A stretch of 64,000 bases of DNA from Smallanthus sonchifolius. Taxonomy: Eukaryota; Streptophyta; Magnoliopsida; Asterales; Asteraceae. The notes below the pieces were generated by a model. The model saw only the letters and a list, made by a program, of their open reading frames with translations. It was not told the origin of the DNA and did not search any database. Position 1 is the first letter of the stretch. Each line of letters starts with the position of its first letter. Both the position numbers and the translations under genes were made by a program. The DNA lies in the NCBI GenBank assembly GCA_023525975.1, contig CM042040.1:56823486-56887485 (forward strand), given 5' to 3'. This document shows, piece after piece, positions 30,146-42,554 of the stretch.

Positions 30146-33077
30146 ATGGGTGCGTCATCATCACCACCGCAGTCCTCTAGTGAAGTGGTGGCGGAACGGA
30201 GAGGAATACCGGCGGCCTCTTTTGTTAAAGATGTCGAAGCTTATTTGAACCAATTAGGTCTTGATGTTAACTCTACTCTCGCTTTCCTCCAAGAAAGGTC
30301 TCATTTTTCTTCCATGTATTTGTATTAGGGTTTATGATCCATTTTTCACTTAACATCTAAAATTCTTAATCAAGCAACATGCGAGTGGCGTGTAATATAG
30401 CTGGACTATCAGATCTTAGAAACCATTTATAGTTGCTAACAGGATTGATGAACAATGATTTATTTACCTGTTGAAAGTTAAGTCAATTTCAAAGTTCATT
30501 ATGTTTGATCCCTAAAAGTCAATTTTTGAGGGACAAAGCAAGTAATAGACATTGTCATCAAACATTGCTATAAATTTACATGTCTGATATTATGAAAATA
30601 ACCAACAGAATGTTTGTTTTTTCCTTTTAAATATGTGTCTCTTTTACTTGATTTGTTTGTTTTATTTTTGTACGTGCAGACTTCAGCAATACAAAGTGGT
30701 TGAGATGAAACTTCTTGCTCAACAAAGAGATCTTCAGGTAGTATCTATATTGAATGAACTATACACTGAAGTGACCGTAGATTGATTACCACACAATAAG
30801 AAGAGAAATAACATGTATTGTATTCTAAATATATCTCTTTAATATTGTATAGATTAGTAGTCTCCCCTGCCCTCATGATTAATATTTATGTGGCTTAGAA
30901 ATTTACTTCTTATTGATCCAATACACGCTTGTATGGAAGTAAAAGGAAGAATGGCATCTATGCTTGATTCCATATTGCAAAACTTAGATTTTTAAACATT
31001 CGAGGGTGGGCCTTGGAGCAATTAGTAAGGTTGTTACTTTGTGACCTTGAGTCATGGGTTCAAGCCGTGGAAACAGCCTCTTGCACAAAGTGTAGGGTAA
31101 GGCTGGTACATCAGATCGCGAAGCGATCCGGCCCATCCTCAGTCCCTGCGCAAATGCAGGAGCTATTTCAAGCACCGGGTTTGCTCAAAGATTTTTAAAC
31201 ATTCGTATTTCATTTCCTCTCCCATTTGAATCTGAAGATTTACATATTTGCTTTCGGCTTACCAGGCGAAGATTCCAGATATCGAGAAATGCTTAGATGT
31301 TGTTGCTACTTTACAAGCTAAGGACAGTGATGAGGTTAGTTATTGTACCGTAACTTATCCTCTTTTCTTCTTCTAGAAGTGATTTACATTTTATACTTTG
31401 TCTTTAAGAATTGCTCTTTCATGCTTGACGGTTCATGCATATTGTGGGCACTGCTTGCTTGTAAGTAGGTTCTAGTGTTCTACCTCAAATATTGGTTTAG
31501 ACTCAGGAATGAGAGTTCAGATTTTTATGATTATTGAGGAATCTATGTTGTTTCTGCAAGCTGAGGGAAAAAACTAAATAATACACTGTGGGAAGTATTA
31601 CTGTTTGCTGTTTGTCTTGATTAAGAGTAACAGTTTGAACACAATTGGTCGAATACATGGTTTTAAAAACCGCGAGTAAGCGCGCGTAACTCGTGACTCG
31701 ACCTAGGGCGCAGACTCTAGCGAGTCATGTAACCCAACTCGAGCAACGTACAAAACTCGCACAAAACTCGCACTTTTTTGAAAAAAAATCGCACTTAAAG
31801 GCTCGATTCTTGTACAGGGGCTGTTTTTGTGCTTCAAAGTGTTATACATTTAGCTAAAGAGGTTGTACATGTAAGTAATTTATACATTAAATCATATATA
31901 AACCTTATTTATGGCTATATTTTGGGTAGGGGATGCTAAAAAGCAATGGGATATATAAAAAAATTTATATAAGCACCTTGCGCTTCGCGTACGAAAATCT
32001 GTCCGCTTTTGCGATTTGCGCTTTGCGCTTCGGATTTAAACCTTGTCGCTTCGGTGCGCTTCTCGCTTTTTAAAACCAAGGTCGAATATACTAACAAGCA
32101 TGAGGGAGTATAATTTTTCCTGTTATGGTAGACATGATGTGATTTACAAACTTGATTAATGTCAGACCAAAAGGAATATGCACACAAATCTTCTTGAATG
32201 AACATGTTCCTTTTTTAAATTTAAGGAGGAGGATTATCCGAGGTTGCCTTTTCAAATTACATGCAAAAATTAACTGATTGAAAGCTGAATGACATCTAGG
32301 ATTTGAGATAGTTCGGTTACATTCATTGTCTATCAGTTATGTGCTAAATCAAGGGGCCTGGTATGATATCAAAATGATAGTATCTAATGACCTTTGGAGG
32401 AAATTCAAATTAACAATGAAATAAAGCTAGATGCTACTCCATTAATACAAATGAACCGTCCTTTATTTCTATTGTCGTTCCAAACTCAACGTTACTATCT
32501 TTTTGTTGGATACCTCCTTTGGTTTCATTTTTATGCATGTTGCATGTGTTAAACTAAAAATCCTTAACTAGAGATGAGACCCTCATCTAAGCCACATCAC
32601 ATTTCATCTTCACGTTGCATTTGTCTCTCACGTCAAAACATATTACTATACGTTAATAGGAAATGTATGGACCTTGTAATATGCTAATAAAATCTTCTTT
32701 TGGCATAACTTACATAATATACTTTATTCCTGTGTTTGTATGATCATGCGGGTACCTGCTTTTCATTACAGGCATTGCTTACAGACTTTGAAGTATCTGA
32801 AGGCATCTATGCCCGGGCAAGGATCGAGAACTCAAATTCAGTGTGCTTATGGTTGGGAGCAAATGTAATGCTAGAGTACTCAAGTGAAGAGGTGTGTATT
32901 TTATTGCCAAATATTTCCCCTAGGTTAACTTTTAGAGGTAGCAAAATGGGCAATGTGTCAAAACAACCAGTCCAGGTTAACCCATCACCATATTTTGTCC
33001 TCCCATTAAATATTTATATATAAGTAATGTGTTAAACATGATCGCGAAAACTATGCTGTACCTTATTTTGTCCTTCC

Positions 33078-33149
<72 letters not shown>

Positions 33150-34137
33150 AGTAATGTATTAAACATGATTGCAAAAACTATACATTCAACCACACACTGG
33201 ACCTTTTTCTTCATTTTTTCTTTAAATTTGACCCATTTGACATGTTGGTGATAAACTTAACCCAAATCGACCCGTTTTTACATCAAATGAATGATGCCAC
33301 TTCTGAACATGAAATCATGCAGGCGACCACTCTGCTGCAGAACAACTTGGAAAATGCAAAAGCCAGTTTAGAAGTACTAGTTGCTGATCTACAGTTCTTA
33401 AGAGATCAAGTTACCATCACCCAGGTATTTGTATTCTGTAGAATTTAAGCTGGTTTAATTTATATGTTGGGTGATGGCATTTCAAGATTATATACTTACA
33501 TACACGCATTCTTACATGTTCTGTCATCAACGTTTTCTTTGTTAAAAAGTTTTTGTGTTGGTATCGAATATACACTAGATGGTAAATATCTGAGGTATCT
33601 CACATGATAAATAGTGATTACAAAAACTGCCTCACCACACACACATGGCGGACCTACATTAGATATGTGTATAGAGGGGCTTTCGCAAACATTATTTATC
33701 ATATTAGATACCTCAAGTGCTATATTTCTCTCTTAAATTTGTAAAAGAAATTGGAAGTGATTAACTTTTTAAAATTCATTTGAAGATAATATGAAAAATC
33801 AAAAAAGAAACACTACATTCTATAAAATCAAGAAATAAAATGTTGTGTACCGTGGTTTTTCCCTTTTTTAACTTACAAAATTTGCTCTTTTTTATAGAAG
33901 TGGTTTGTATACGTGACAAAAAATGGAGTAAAATGACTAGAAAAGTTATATACAAAAATTTGTGTTCTATTCTTTTAATACCATCTTTTTCAATGTCCCG
34001 TCTCCGTCTTCTTAAGTTCGTTGATGTTGATCCTTTTGGCTATTACTTTTGTTAATTAGGTTACCATTGCCCGCGTCTACAATTGGGATGTCCATCAACG
34101 AAGAGTTAAACAAGCTTCTTCATCCCAAGATTCATGA
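30146..34137 (+). CDS. PFD3: Prefoldin subunit 3
   Basis: Six exons: 30146-30297, 30680-30737, 31266-31334, 32772-32891, 33323-33424, 34060-34137, all with GT-AG borders and compatible phase; product 192 aa, near the usual length of plant PFD3. The chaperone complex prefoldin binds nascent actin and tubulin and hands them to the CCT chaperonin in the cytosol. The sequence shows the alpha-type layout: N-terminal helix (..FVKDVEAYLNQLGLD, QQYKVVEMKLLAQQ), the beta-hairpin part (ALLTDFEVSEGIYARARIE, VCLWLGANVMLEY) and a C-terminal coiled-coil helix (LLQNNLENAKASLEVLVADL) ending in VTIARVYNWDVHQRRVKQ. Introns hold a SINE, a MULE-like MITE and a long (AT)n. Nothing in the coding exons is broken. 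Confidence 0.93.
31003..31188 (+). mobile_element. Au-like SINE in PFD3 intron 2
   Basis: 186 bp beginning GGTGGGCCTTGGAGCAA with a box B-like GGGTTCAAGCC and ending GCACCGGGTTTGCTC, the pattern of the plant Au SINE. A perfect 17-bp target duplication AGATTTTTAAACATTCG flanks it (30986-31002, 31189-31205). No internal RT; mobilised in trans by LINEs. Confidence 0.92.
31656..32079 (+). mobile_element. MULE-like MITE in PFD3 intron 3
   Basis: Terminal inverted repeats TGGTTTTAAAAACCGCGAG and (reverse complement of the right end) TTGGTTTTAAAAAGCGAG, flanked by a perfect 9-bp duplication GGTCGAATA (31647-31655, 32080-32088). A 9-bp duplication fits Mutator-like elements. The interior is rich in GCGC and CTCGC stretches, without a transposase. 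Confidence 0.8.
32970..33180. repeat. (AT)n microsatellite within a local duplication, PFD3 intron 4
   Basis: An AT dinucleotide run of ~65 bp (33079-33148) sits between two similar segments, each with TATTTTGTCCT(C/T)CCATTA and AAGTAATGT(G/A)TTAAACATGAT. The arrangement is a ~110-bp tandem duplication with a later AT expansion. Confidence 0.8.
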
Positions 34138-34875
34138 GAGGTGTGCGACCTGCTTTTGAGGCTGTTATCAAGTCAGGTGAAATATTTATGAATTTTGATT
34201 TCATGCATCAATTCCATTGTGTAACATTAATGTTTTATTTATTCTGAAGAATTGTTTTGTGAGGTTCAACATTTAGGACTTAGTAATTCACTCTGCATTT
34301 CAAATTTCAGTCATCTATAACTTTTGTTTTAGTCATCTATTCAATACAGATTTTTCATATTTTTCTTTGCTTTTATTCGTTAAACCTGAAGCTGGAAAAA
34401 CAGTAACCGGTAAAACTGGTCGGGTCTGGCTGACCCGCCAACATTTTTCTTATCCACTTGTAATTTGTTATTAATTAATTTAAATATTATTAACAAAAAT
34501 TACATTATGAAAAGATAATGTAATTTCTCATAAATGAAACGAACATGTTTTAGCTAATTTTCTGTGTTTGGAATGTTGAACACAACACAGATTGGTTTTG
34601 TTTCTCTGCAAATAGGTTGAAAGTTTGACACCTTTAATTAAGACATAAGGGAACTAGAATAATTTACCTCTTTGGGTGAGTTTGGTTCGTGGAATTCATT
34701 GGAGTTTGAATTTGAATTCCATTTTTCAGTGTGTTTGGTTCAATGAATTTTTAGAATTGGAGTCTCAATTTCATTCTTAATGTGTTTGGTTTAAAAATAA
34801 ATTGAAATTACAATTAATTCATTCAAATTTCTTTATGTAAAGGAATTAACATTTCTTTTCTTTTTGTGAAAGAGA
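34138..34875. other. Downstream of PFD3: 3' UTR and AT-rich sequence, no gene
   Basis: 3' flank of PFD3, then a stretch with repeated GTGTTTGGTT and GAATT..AATTC motifs (34677-34850) that looks like a small decayed transposon. No frame supported. Confidence 0.45.
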
Positions 34876-35070
34876 TAGTGGGTCTTGGAGCAACTTGTTA
34901 GGTTGATGCTTTGTGACTTTGAGGTCATGGGTTTAAGCTGTGGAAATAAGTCTCCTGCACAAAGTGTAAGGTAAGGCTGCGTGCATCGGATCGGGTAGCG
35001 ATCCGGCCACTCCGGACCCTGCGCAAATGCAGGAGCTAAGTTAAGCACCGGGTTCGCTAATTCGCCCTTT
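34876..35070 (+). mobile_element. Second Au-like SINE
   Basis: Begins GTGGGTCTTGGAGCAACTTG, carries box B-like GGGTTTAAGCT, the GATCGGGTAGCGATCCGGCC core and the end GCACCGGGTTCGCTAATTCG, all parallel to the SINE at 31003-31188. I could not fix a target duplication with certainty. Confidence 0.85.
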
Positions 35071-36419
35071 CAAATTGCGAATGAATTCAATAAAAAGAAT
35101 TAGAATTTCCTACCATTCATGGCCGCTGCATCCGTCGTCGCCTAACCCCATTGCCACCCCGCAACGACGATCGCCGCCGCCCTTGTCACCAGCATTGTTA
35201 CCGCTGCCACCAACACCACATCTGCGGCAGGGTGGTGGCGAAGGCTGGATGGGTGTGGCCGATGGGTTTGCGGTAGTGGAGATGGCGGTGACTTAGGTGG
35301 TTGTAGTGATTTTTTGCGATATAGCTGTTAAATTTTTCTATTAAATGAAAGGGTATTTTTGTCCCTATCAGTAAAAAGACTAAAATACCCTTTCATTTAA
35401 CAGAAAAAACTAACGGAGTTAGTGTCATGGGTCTGATTGAAACAATTAGGTAACCACAGGGGTCAAAAAAGTTAAATTGAAACTAATGGACTAAAACTGT
35501 TATTTTGATCAAATCACATGGGTCAAAAACGAAGTTTACTATTATTATTATTATTATTATTATTATGAATTTAAAAGATGGAAACTTAAATTCAATATTT
35601 ATCTAAGAATTTCCTATCATATATTCAAAGATTAAGATTTTGACAAAACAATAAGTTTATTACAAGATTTCAAAAGACAAAATAGACCATATTTGATAAC
35701 ATATATAATATCATATGCAATATCAAATATTCATCATTCAACAGTACGGGTTTTTTAACTTGTATAAATAAAAACTTAATCAAAAATTTACACAGTTGGT
35801 CTCAAACAATAAAAAAAAGTAGGAGGATTCGTTTGAAGTAAGTATATAACAAATCCAATACATACAATAACAATAAAACGTGCTTAAATCGCATCAGCAT
35901 CCTACAACAATACAAAGAAAAGATCACAATGATCATAATGTTTGCAAAATTTAATTCCACAACTTTGAATAACTGTGAATAACATCAACAGTTTTAAGCA
36001 ATCAAACGGTACATGCTAGTGTCTTTACGTTTTAAATCGTTTGAACTTCTGCAAATTCCTCATCGGCCTCCACCGATGACTTGATCAATGTTGTTCACCC
36101 CTGGCATGGCCAACAACTGACGGGGAAGGTGTAACCGTATCAAAACCATTTGCCTCTGACATAGCGTGGGCGGAATCTCCCTCTTGATCATCATCAACAA
36201 CCTAAATTTGTAGCACAACATTAATGAGAATCAAAATATGAAAAACATATAGATCTAAAAACAACATATAGTAATAGGTACCGATAAATTAGTGAGATGT
36301 GAAAGTTATACTCATCCGCTCTTCGGGTATTTCGATGTAATAAAAGGAATACTGAACACCACGAATTTAAAAGGTTGACAAAGTTAAAAAAAATTAAGTA
36401 ATTACATAATAGACTTACC
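35071..36419. repeat. Intergenic: inverted repeat, (TTA)n, no supported gene
   Basis: A fold-back pair, CTATTAAATGAAAGGGTATT (35338-35357) and AATACCCTTTCATTTAACAG (35383-35402), forms a ~25-bp stem with short loop, MITE-like. A (TTA)n run follows at 35539-35566. The remainder is AT-rich; a minus-strand reading at 36080-36220 is discussed under rejected items. Confidence 0.6.
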
Positions 36420-36560
36420 GTTGGCCATTTGGTGCAATGGTAGCTCCAAGACTTCCCATACTGGAGGTCTTAGGTTCGAGTCTTACCTTGAGCAATTATT
36501 TGGGTTGAGAAAGGAAGTTTTCCCGGTTGTGGGTTTCCTCCTGGGTTGGGGGTTCTATCC
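36420..36560 (+). mobile_element. tRNA-derived SINE-like sequence
   Basis: Head TTGGTGCAATGGTAGCTC (box A-like) and TTAGGTTCGAGTCTTACC (box B-like) with tRNA spacing, then a GGGTTTCCTCCTGGGTTGGG tail. It differs from the Au family. Ends and target duplication are not resolved. Confidence 0.6.
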
Positions 36561-37757
36561 GGATCTGTTTGGTATGAGGTAATGCAATGAACAAATGAAT
36601 GAAATGGACGAGTGAGTATAATGGACAAGTGAAAGAAACGGACCATTACATTCCCTTGGCATTTTTGGTTACCCTGTGACAATGAAATAAATCATTATTT
36701 CGTGTTCTTTGGTGGTCGGGAAAATACTTTATGAAAAAAAAAAATTTGTAATTACTAAATTTATACTATGGTTCAGGTCATAAGACGTATCATGGTTCGG
36801 GTCATGGGTCAGGGCATAAGTTGGGTCATGGGTCGGGTCAGGACACAAGTGATGGTTCAAGACATGGTTCGGGCCATGGAACGAGTCATGGTTCAGGTCA
36901 TGGGTGCGGACATGGGCGGGTCATGGGCCGGGTCACAGGTCAGGTCATTGGTCGGGTCACGGGACGGGTCATGTGTCAGTCATTGGTTCGGGCCATGGGT
37001 CAGGTCATGGTTCTAGTCATGCGTCGATTATTAATTGAACAAAATGATTTCATTCCTTGATGAAATGAAAAAAACACATCCCTGAAGGAATGAAAATCAT
37101 TAGAAAGGGAAGAATCACATTCTTTATGTAATTGTCCATTCCATTCCTATGTGATATCAAACATGTTTTGTTTCATTCTAACGTAATAACTCATTACATT
37201 CCACCATCTATTCATGTATATCAAACACTACAATGGTGCCTACTTTCCAAAAAACAATTTACATAACAGACTTAACGTACACAAATCAGTTAAAGATTGA
37301 GATAATCACATACCGTTTTAGATTTACGATGTTGATGTTATTAATTGATGTAACACATGGAAACCAAAGCTCTTGAGACCTGCGATTGAACTATTGAAAA
37401 AGGAGTCATCCAACTTGACAAAGAAATACAATAAATAATGAAAAATTAACGAATGTGTGTAAGCTATATATTATTTATAATCATATTACAAAAGGCACAC
37501 AAGGGCCTTTTTGAACATATCTTCACATATTGAAATCATAGAATCGAAGGAATTCCTTCATTCTTATCTTTCACATGTTGAAATGATTCACAAGCAATTT
37601 TGGTGGTTTGTTAATGGTTCTAGTTTCAGAATTCGTTTCTAAGCGAGACATTTTATAAAAATGAGATTTAGAAATAAAATAATACGAGTTCTATAATCAC
37701 AAGATAAGAACACTAATTGTTAAATTGTTGTTCTTGATCCAGAGCTCTAATACCACT
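36561..37757. repeat. Element with a GGTCATGG minisatellite and ATTCC repeats
   Basis: At 36766-37022 about 20 degenerate copies of a 10-13 bp unit (GGGTCATGGTTC, GGGTCATGGGTCG) form a minisatellite. Flanking sequences are rich in ATTCCATTCC/GGAATG motifs and look like the arms of a fold-back element (36590-36670 and 37050-37230). The rest, up to the Copia-like LTR, is AT-rich without a gene. Confidence 0.65.
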
Positions 37758-38203
37758 TGTCAGGATCGACTAAGATGGTTTTACTTTGTATAGAATGGCG
37801 GAAACAATCTAAATAGATAACTAATGATAGTAAAAACAAATGATAAAAACACAAAGCAATACTATCAAACACTCGTACATTGATATGAGAACTAATAATA
37901 ATTACAAGTCATATGACTGAAATTTATAGAAGTATGAAAGTAACGGATTGCGAGATATTCTCCAGAATAATAGCACTAAAACGTAACAAACTAAGTTATA
38001 AATACATAATTATTCGGTTACATAACAAAAGGAAACAATCAGGATAATATCCCATGATCTTCATTAAGTTTAGTCTTCAGAATCTTTGACTGAACTATCG
38101 GCAACAACGAGTTGTCCTTCTGTATTGACTGCCTCGGTAGTAACCGAAATATTCGGTACCTTCTCCCTTCGGTAGCAAGTTTGTCTCTATTCATATCCCA
38201 ACA
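37744..38203 (-). mobile_element. LTR (446 bp) with adjoining primer binding site, probably Copia type
   Basis: Minus strand: the LTR begins TGTTGGGATATG at 38203, ends GTCGATCCTGACA at 37758, and two bases later TGGTATTAGAGC (37755-37744) matches the initiator-tRNA PBS with one change. Only a short, decayed internal stretch follows to the left. Short LTR and PBS form suggest Ty1/Copia; no coding part proves it. Confidence 0.75.
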
Positions 38204-38205
38204 TT

Positions 38206-38950
38206 TTCATATTTACCAATTTTTAACTAGTTTTTTCATTTCCTCTTTACATTTTTTCCTGGTTTTTCTGTTTTTTGTTATGTTTCGCTAATGGGTTTTT
38301 TAATTTCCTAAAAGTTTTTTTTATATATTTTTTGCATTCTTATTAACATGTTTTGCGCTTTTCCATTATTATTTTTATTTATCTATAGTCTACTCTTCTT
38401 TAACACTAGCTTTTGGTGTAGAGCTAAAAAAGACATAAATGTCGGCGTTGTTGTGAGTATGGATACCATGATAAAACATGCAGAAATTCGTCATCTCAAC
38501 ATCAACTATCAACACGTAAAATGAGGCGAGGAATGAATACAATAGTTCATGAAAGTAACTAATCAAAGTCGAGCAATTGATTATTTGGTACCATAACAGG
38601 TCAAAACTTTGGCTTTTGTTGTTTTCATTTTGGAGATTGTGACGTCGATTTTCGTGATAATTTTATGTGATGATTTTTTAGCACCGTAATGGATTAAAAC
38701 TGTCATTTATTTTTCATTTTTGTGATTGTTACTCCAGAAACTAGTGATAAAGAAGAGTAGAATAAATATAGAAAAAAAATTGAAAAACGCAAAAAAAAAT
38801 TTAGTAAAAATGCAAATAAGTTTTTAGTTTTTTTTTGGTAAAGTAAAATACTCATTAGCGAAACATATAAAAACAGAAAAACTATAAAAAGAATGACAAA
38901 AATGATTAATAAAAAACTATTTAAAATTAAGAAAATATAAAAAATTTAAA
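38206..38950. repeat. Large fold-back (inverted repeat) upstream of galactokinase
   Basis: Left arm (about 38206-38415) and right arm (about 38745-38950) are inverted copies: TATGTTTCGCTAATGGGT versus reverse complement of ACTCATTAGCGAAACATA, CTACTCTTCTTTAACACTAG versus reverse complement of CTAGTGATAAAGAAGAGTAG. The ~330-bp loop is AT-rich. The right arm ends ~175 bp before the GALK start codon, so it occupies the promoter area. Confidence 0.8.
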
Positions 38951-39124
38951 GCTTTAGTAAAAATAAGGTTTTATATTTAATAAAATAATTTAAAATAAGT
39001 AAATTAAAAAATTTTCTAGAATTTAGTTTTTCGGTGAAGAGATATGTATAATAAAAATCAATACATAACCGTGAATCATCTGTGATTCTTTTCCCCACAC
39101 CAATAATCAATCAATCTATTATCA

Positions 39125-42100
39125 ATGGCGAAACACGAGGATCTACCAGTCCCAATCTACTCCAAACTTGATGACGTTTATGGTGATGGATCACAGCTGG
39201 AAGAAGCTGAACTTCGTTTCTCAATTCTCAAATCTAAGTTCAAACAGATGTTCGGTCATGCTCCAGATATCTATGCTCGCGCTCCAGGTTGTTTTGTTAT
39301 TCCTCCCTCTTTTACTTCACTCACATTTGGAACTATAATTAGTTTGATGTTTGTGATCACTACCCTCATTAGTGCAAGATAAACTGTATATCAATTCTTT
39401 TTTGTGAAAAGAAGGAATCAGATCTGGAAGTGCTTTTGGAGTGAAATTGATTTGATTCCTTGGTCCACCAAAAGAAAAACCCTCTTTTTTATGATATGAG
39501 AGAGAAAATACACATGATTAAAGATTTTCAATTAAATGGTATTGAGGAGAGATCTAAGTCAAATCAGAATCAAAATTAAGACATTGAAAAGAATATTGAA
39601 TCTGGTTTAGGAGGACAGAGGTTATTATAGACATTGGATTTCTGAATTTGACTTATGTGATTCAAATGTCAACTTCAGATAATATACTGATATACATTAT
39701 ACACCACCTGCAGCTAACTGTACACCGTTGACACCTATACAAGTCGTATAGCCCTGTGAGGGTTATACTGGCCCGTATTTACGGGTCGTATTACATCTTT
39801 CCCTCCTTAATATGGGTCGTTTTGAGACGATACGGGTTGGATCTTAGCAAGGTTTAAAAGAACGGAATCGCGCCTCGAGGCGTTTACTTCATTATAGAAA
39901 GTCTAAAACAACATATAAAAATTATATATCTTATAAATATAGAACTTTCTTAACTAATGTCATCATCTAATCCCTAAAACAGCAAGAAGCGTGTCTCGAG
40001 GCGTACGCGGCGCCTTTAACGTTTTTTGAACGCCTTGACCCTTTGAGGCGTACGTACAAAAAATGTCCCCTGAGGCGTCGCCTCATACTCGTTTTCTTAC
40101 CTCCTCGCCTCGAGGCGCACGCCTCAACCGTTTTTTTAAACTATGGATCTTAGTCCTTGGTTTTAAAATGCGCGCATAATGCGTGATGCATTGTTGAAAA
40201 CGCATACGGGAGCGATGCGCTGCGATTCCATGATGCGAGGGCGACGCGACGAAATCGCATGATGCGGTCCGTTGCATGATGTGAGATATACGACCCATAT
40301 GGGGCTATACGGGTCATATAACATGGGGGGGTATGAGTATAAGTGCCCTAATGTATACATATCTGACTAGCCATGACAATAAAGTTTTAATCTTTCGAAG
40401 TATTTTAAATGCGCACATGTATTCATGAGTTTATGATGTTTTTATTTTCTTTGCAATAATTTTTACTGTAATTAGGAAGGGTGAATTTGATTGGGGAACA
40501 CATCGACTATGAGGGGTATTCGGTGTTGCCCATGGCAATTAGGCAAGACACGATCGTAGCCATTCGAAAACAGGATGCAGGGGAATCTGAAAAGCTTCTT
40601 AGGATTGCAAATGTTAATGACAAGTACAAACTGTGTACTTATCCAGTTGATCCAGACCAGGTAAATGATTGCAACACCTCCTATTGAAATATCTAGTATC
40701 TATTTATATTATACTATCTCTAAAGGAATATCATTTGCAGGAGATTGACCTGAAGAATCATAGATGGGGCCACTATTTTATTTGCGGGTTAGTGATTATG
40801 AATAACAATTTATATGCAAGCGTTATAAACTTATGACTTGTACTTGGCAGATACAAAGGTTTCCATGAATATGCTAAATTAGGACTGGAAGTTGGTTCAC
40901 CAGTTGGGCTTGATGTTATGATTGATGGAACAGTTCCTACAGGTAAAAAAATTCTGTTTAATATTAGAAAAATATTGAACCTCTTTAGCATCGTCTCCCT
41001 TTTTGCTCATGCAGGGTCTGGGCTATCAAGCTCTGCAGCTTTTGTATGCTCGTCTACAATTGCCATAATGGCTGTCCTCGGTGTCAATATTCCCAAGGTA
41101 TTCTCAAAATTTGTAGCTATTGTTTAGTTGAATCTGCCATTGCCTGCAAAATGTTATTGTTTATTTTCTGCATGGCAGAAAGAGCTTGCCCAACTTACAT
41201 GCGAGTGTGAAAGACACATTGGGACGCAATCTGGTGGTATGGACCAGGTATATATGTAATTAGATTTTATTTTTCATTTTAGGCCTTTATGGTCATAACA
41301 TACTCTTTGTTTTTACTGGACTAGGCTATCTCTATCATGGCCAAAACTGGGTTTGCTGAGCTCATAGATTTCAACCCGATTCGTGCAACCGATGTGCAAC
41401 TTCCAGCTGGCGGATCTTTTGTGATTGCCCATTCATTGGCTGAATCACAGAAAGCAGTAACCGCGGCTACAAACTACAATAATCGGGTTGTTGAATGTCG
41501 TTTAGCTTCTGTAAGTCCAAAAGGCTTGCTTTATGTTCTCTTACATCCTTGTTTTGTTTAAAATTTTATTATTATCTTTCTGTGATTTTTGGAAACTTTT
41601 CAGATTGTACTTGGCATAAAACTAGGAATGGAGCCTGAAGAGGCGATGTCAAAAGCAAAAACACTTTCCGATGTAGAAGGTTTATGTGTATCCTTTGCAG
41701 GGACTCGTGGGTCTTCTGACCCTACCCTTGCTGTTAAGGTGGTGAACTACCTTCATTTTCATTAACAGATATGATTAGTCAGAACTGTAATTGATAACCG
41801 ATTACTTTTTGTCCTTGGATGTAATTTTTATGTTTCTTTAAAATATTCAGGAATATCTGAAAGAAGAACCCTACATAGCTGAAGAAATTGAGAAAATCAC
41901 TTGTAAAAGATTGGACTTAATATTTGCCGACTCAGCTTCTTCACTGGATGTGCTAAAAGCTGCTAAGCATTACAAATTGTTCCAGGTAATTCTTTATCTG
42001 AAGCATGTTATGTTAAGTTTATATAAATAAATAAATATACCAAAATTATATTATTACAATTTTTCTTCAAAATGGTTCATGAACACTTTACACTTTGGGG

Positions 42101-42506
42101 GAATTTAACCCGTTTCTTTACCACTATTTCTTTTTTAGTTTACCTAAATTCGTACCAAGTGTTACTCTAAACATCTTCTACGTTTGTGTTATCAGAGAGC
42201 CTCTCATGTTTACTCTGAAGCAAAGCGTGTATATGCTTTCAAGGACGCCGTATCATCAAATTCTGAGTGAGTCCAATTAACTTATGTGAACATGTTTATG
42301 TCAGTTCAAAGTGCATAATTTGTTAGGTAAGTTTGGAAGTGTTTTTGCAGTGAGGAGACGCTGAAGAAGCTCGGCGACCTCATGAATGATAGCCACTACA
42401 GTTGCAGTGTTCTATATGAGTGCAGGTATACACGTATGTGTGCGTGTATGCAGAGCCGGCCCAAAGAGGGGGCCCGAAATTCTTAGAAGTTTTTTTAATA
42501 TTATAT

Positions 42507-42554
<48 letters not shown>

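Noticed and set aside
33032..33214. 60-codon minus-strand frame
   Set aside because: Translation of an (AT)n run within PFD3 intron 4.
36083..36220. Minus-strand reading of ~45 codons (..PRQLLAMPGVNNIDQVIGGG..) with a possible splice acceptor
   Set aside because: Two frames are open here, neither matches a protein I recognise, and no neighbouring exon was found. Possibly a gene fragment carried by a transposon.
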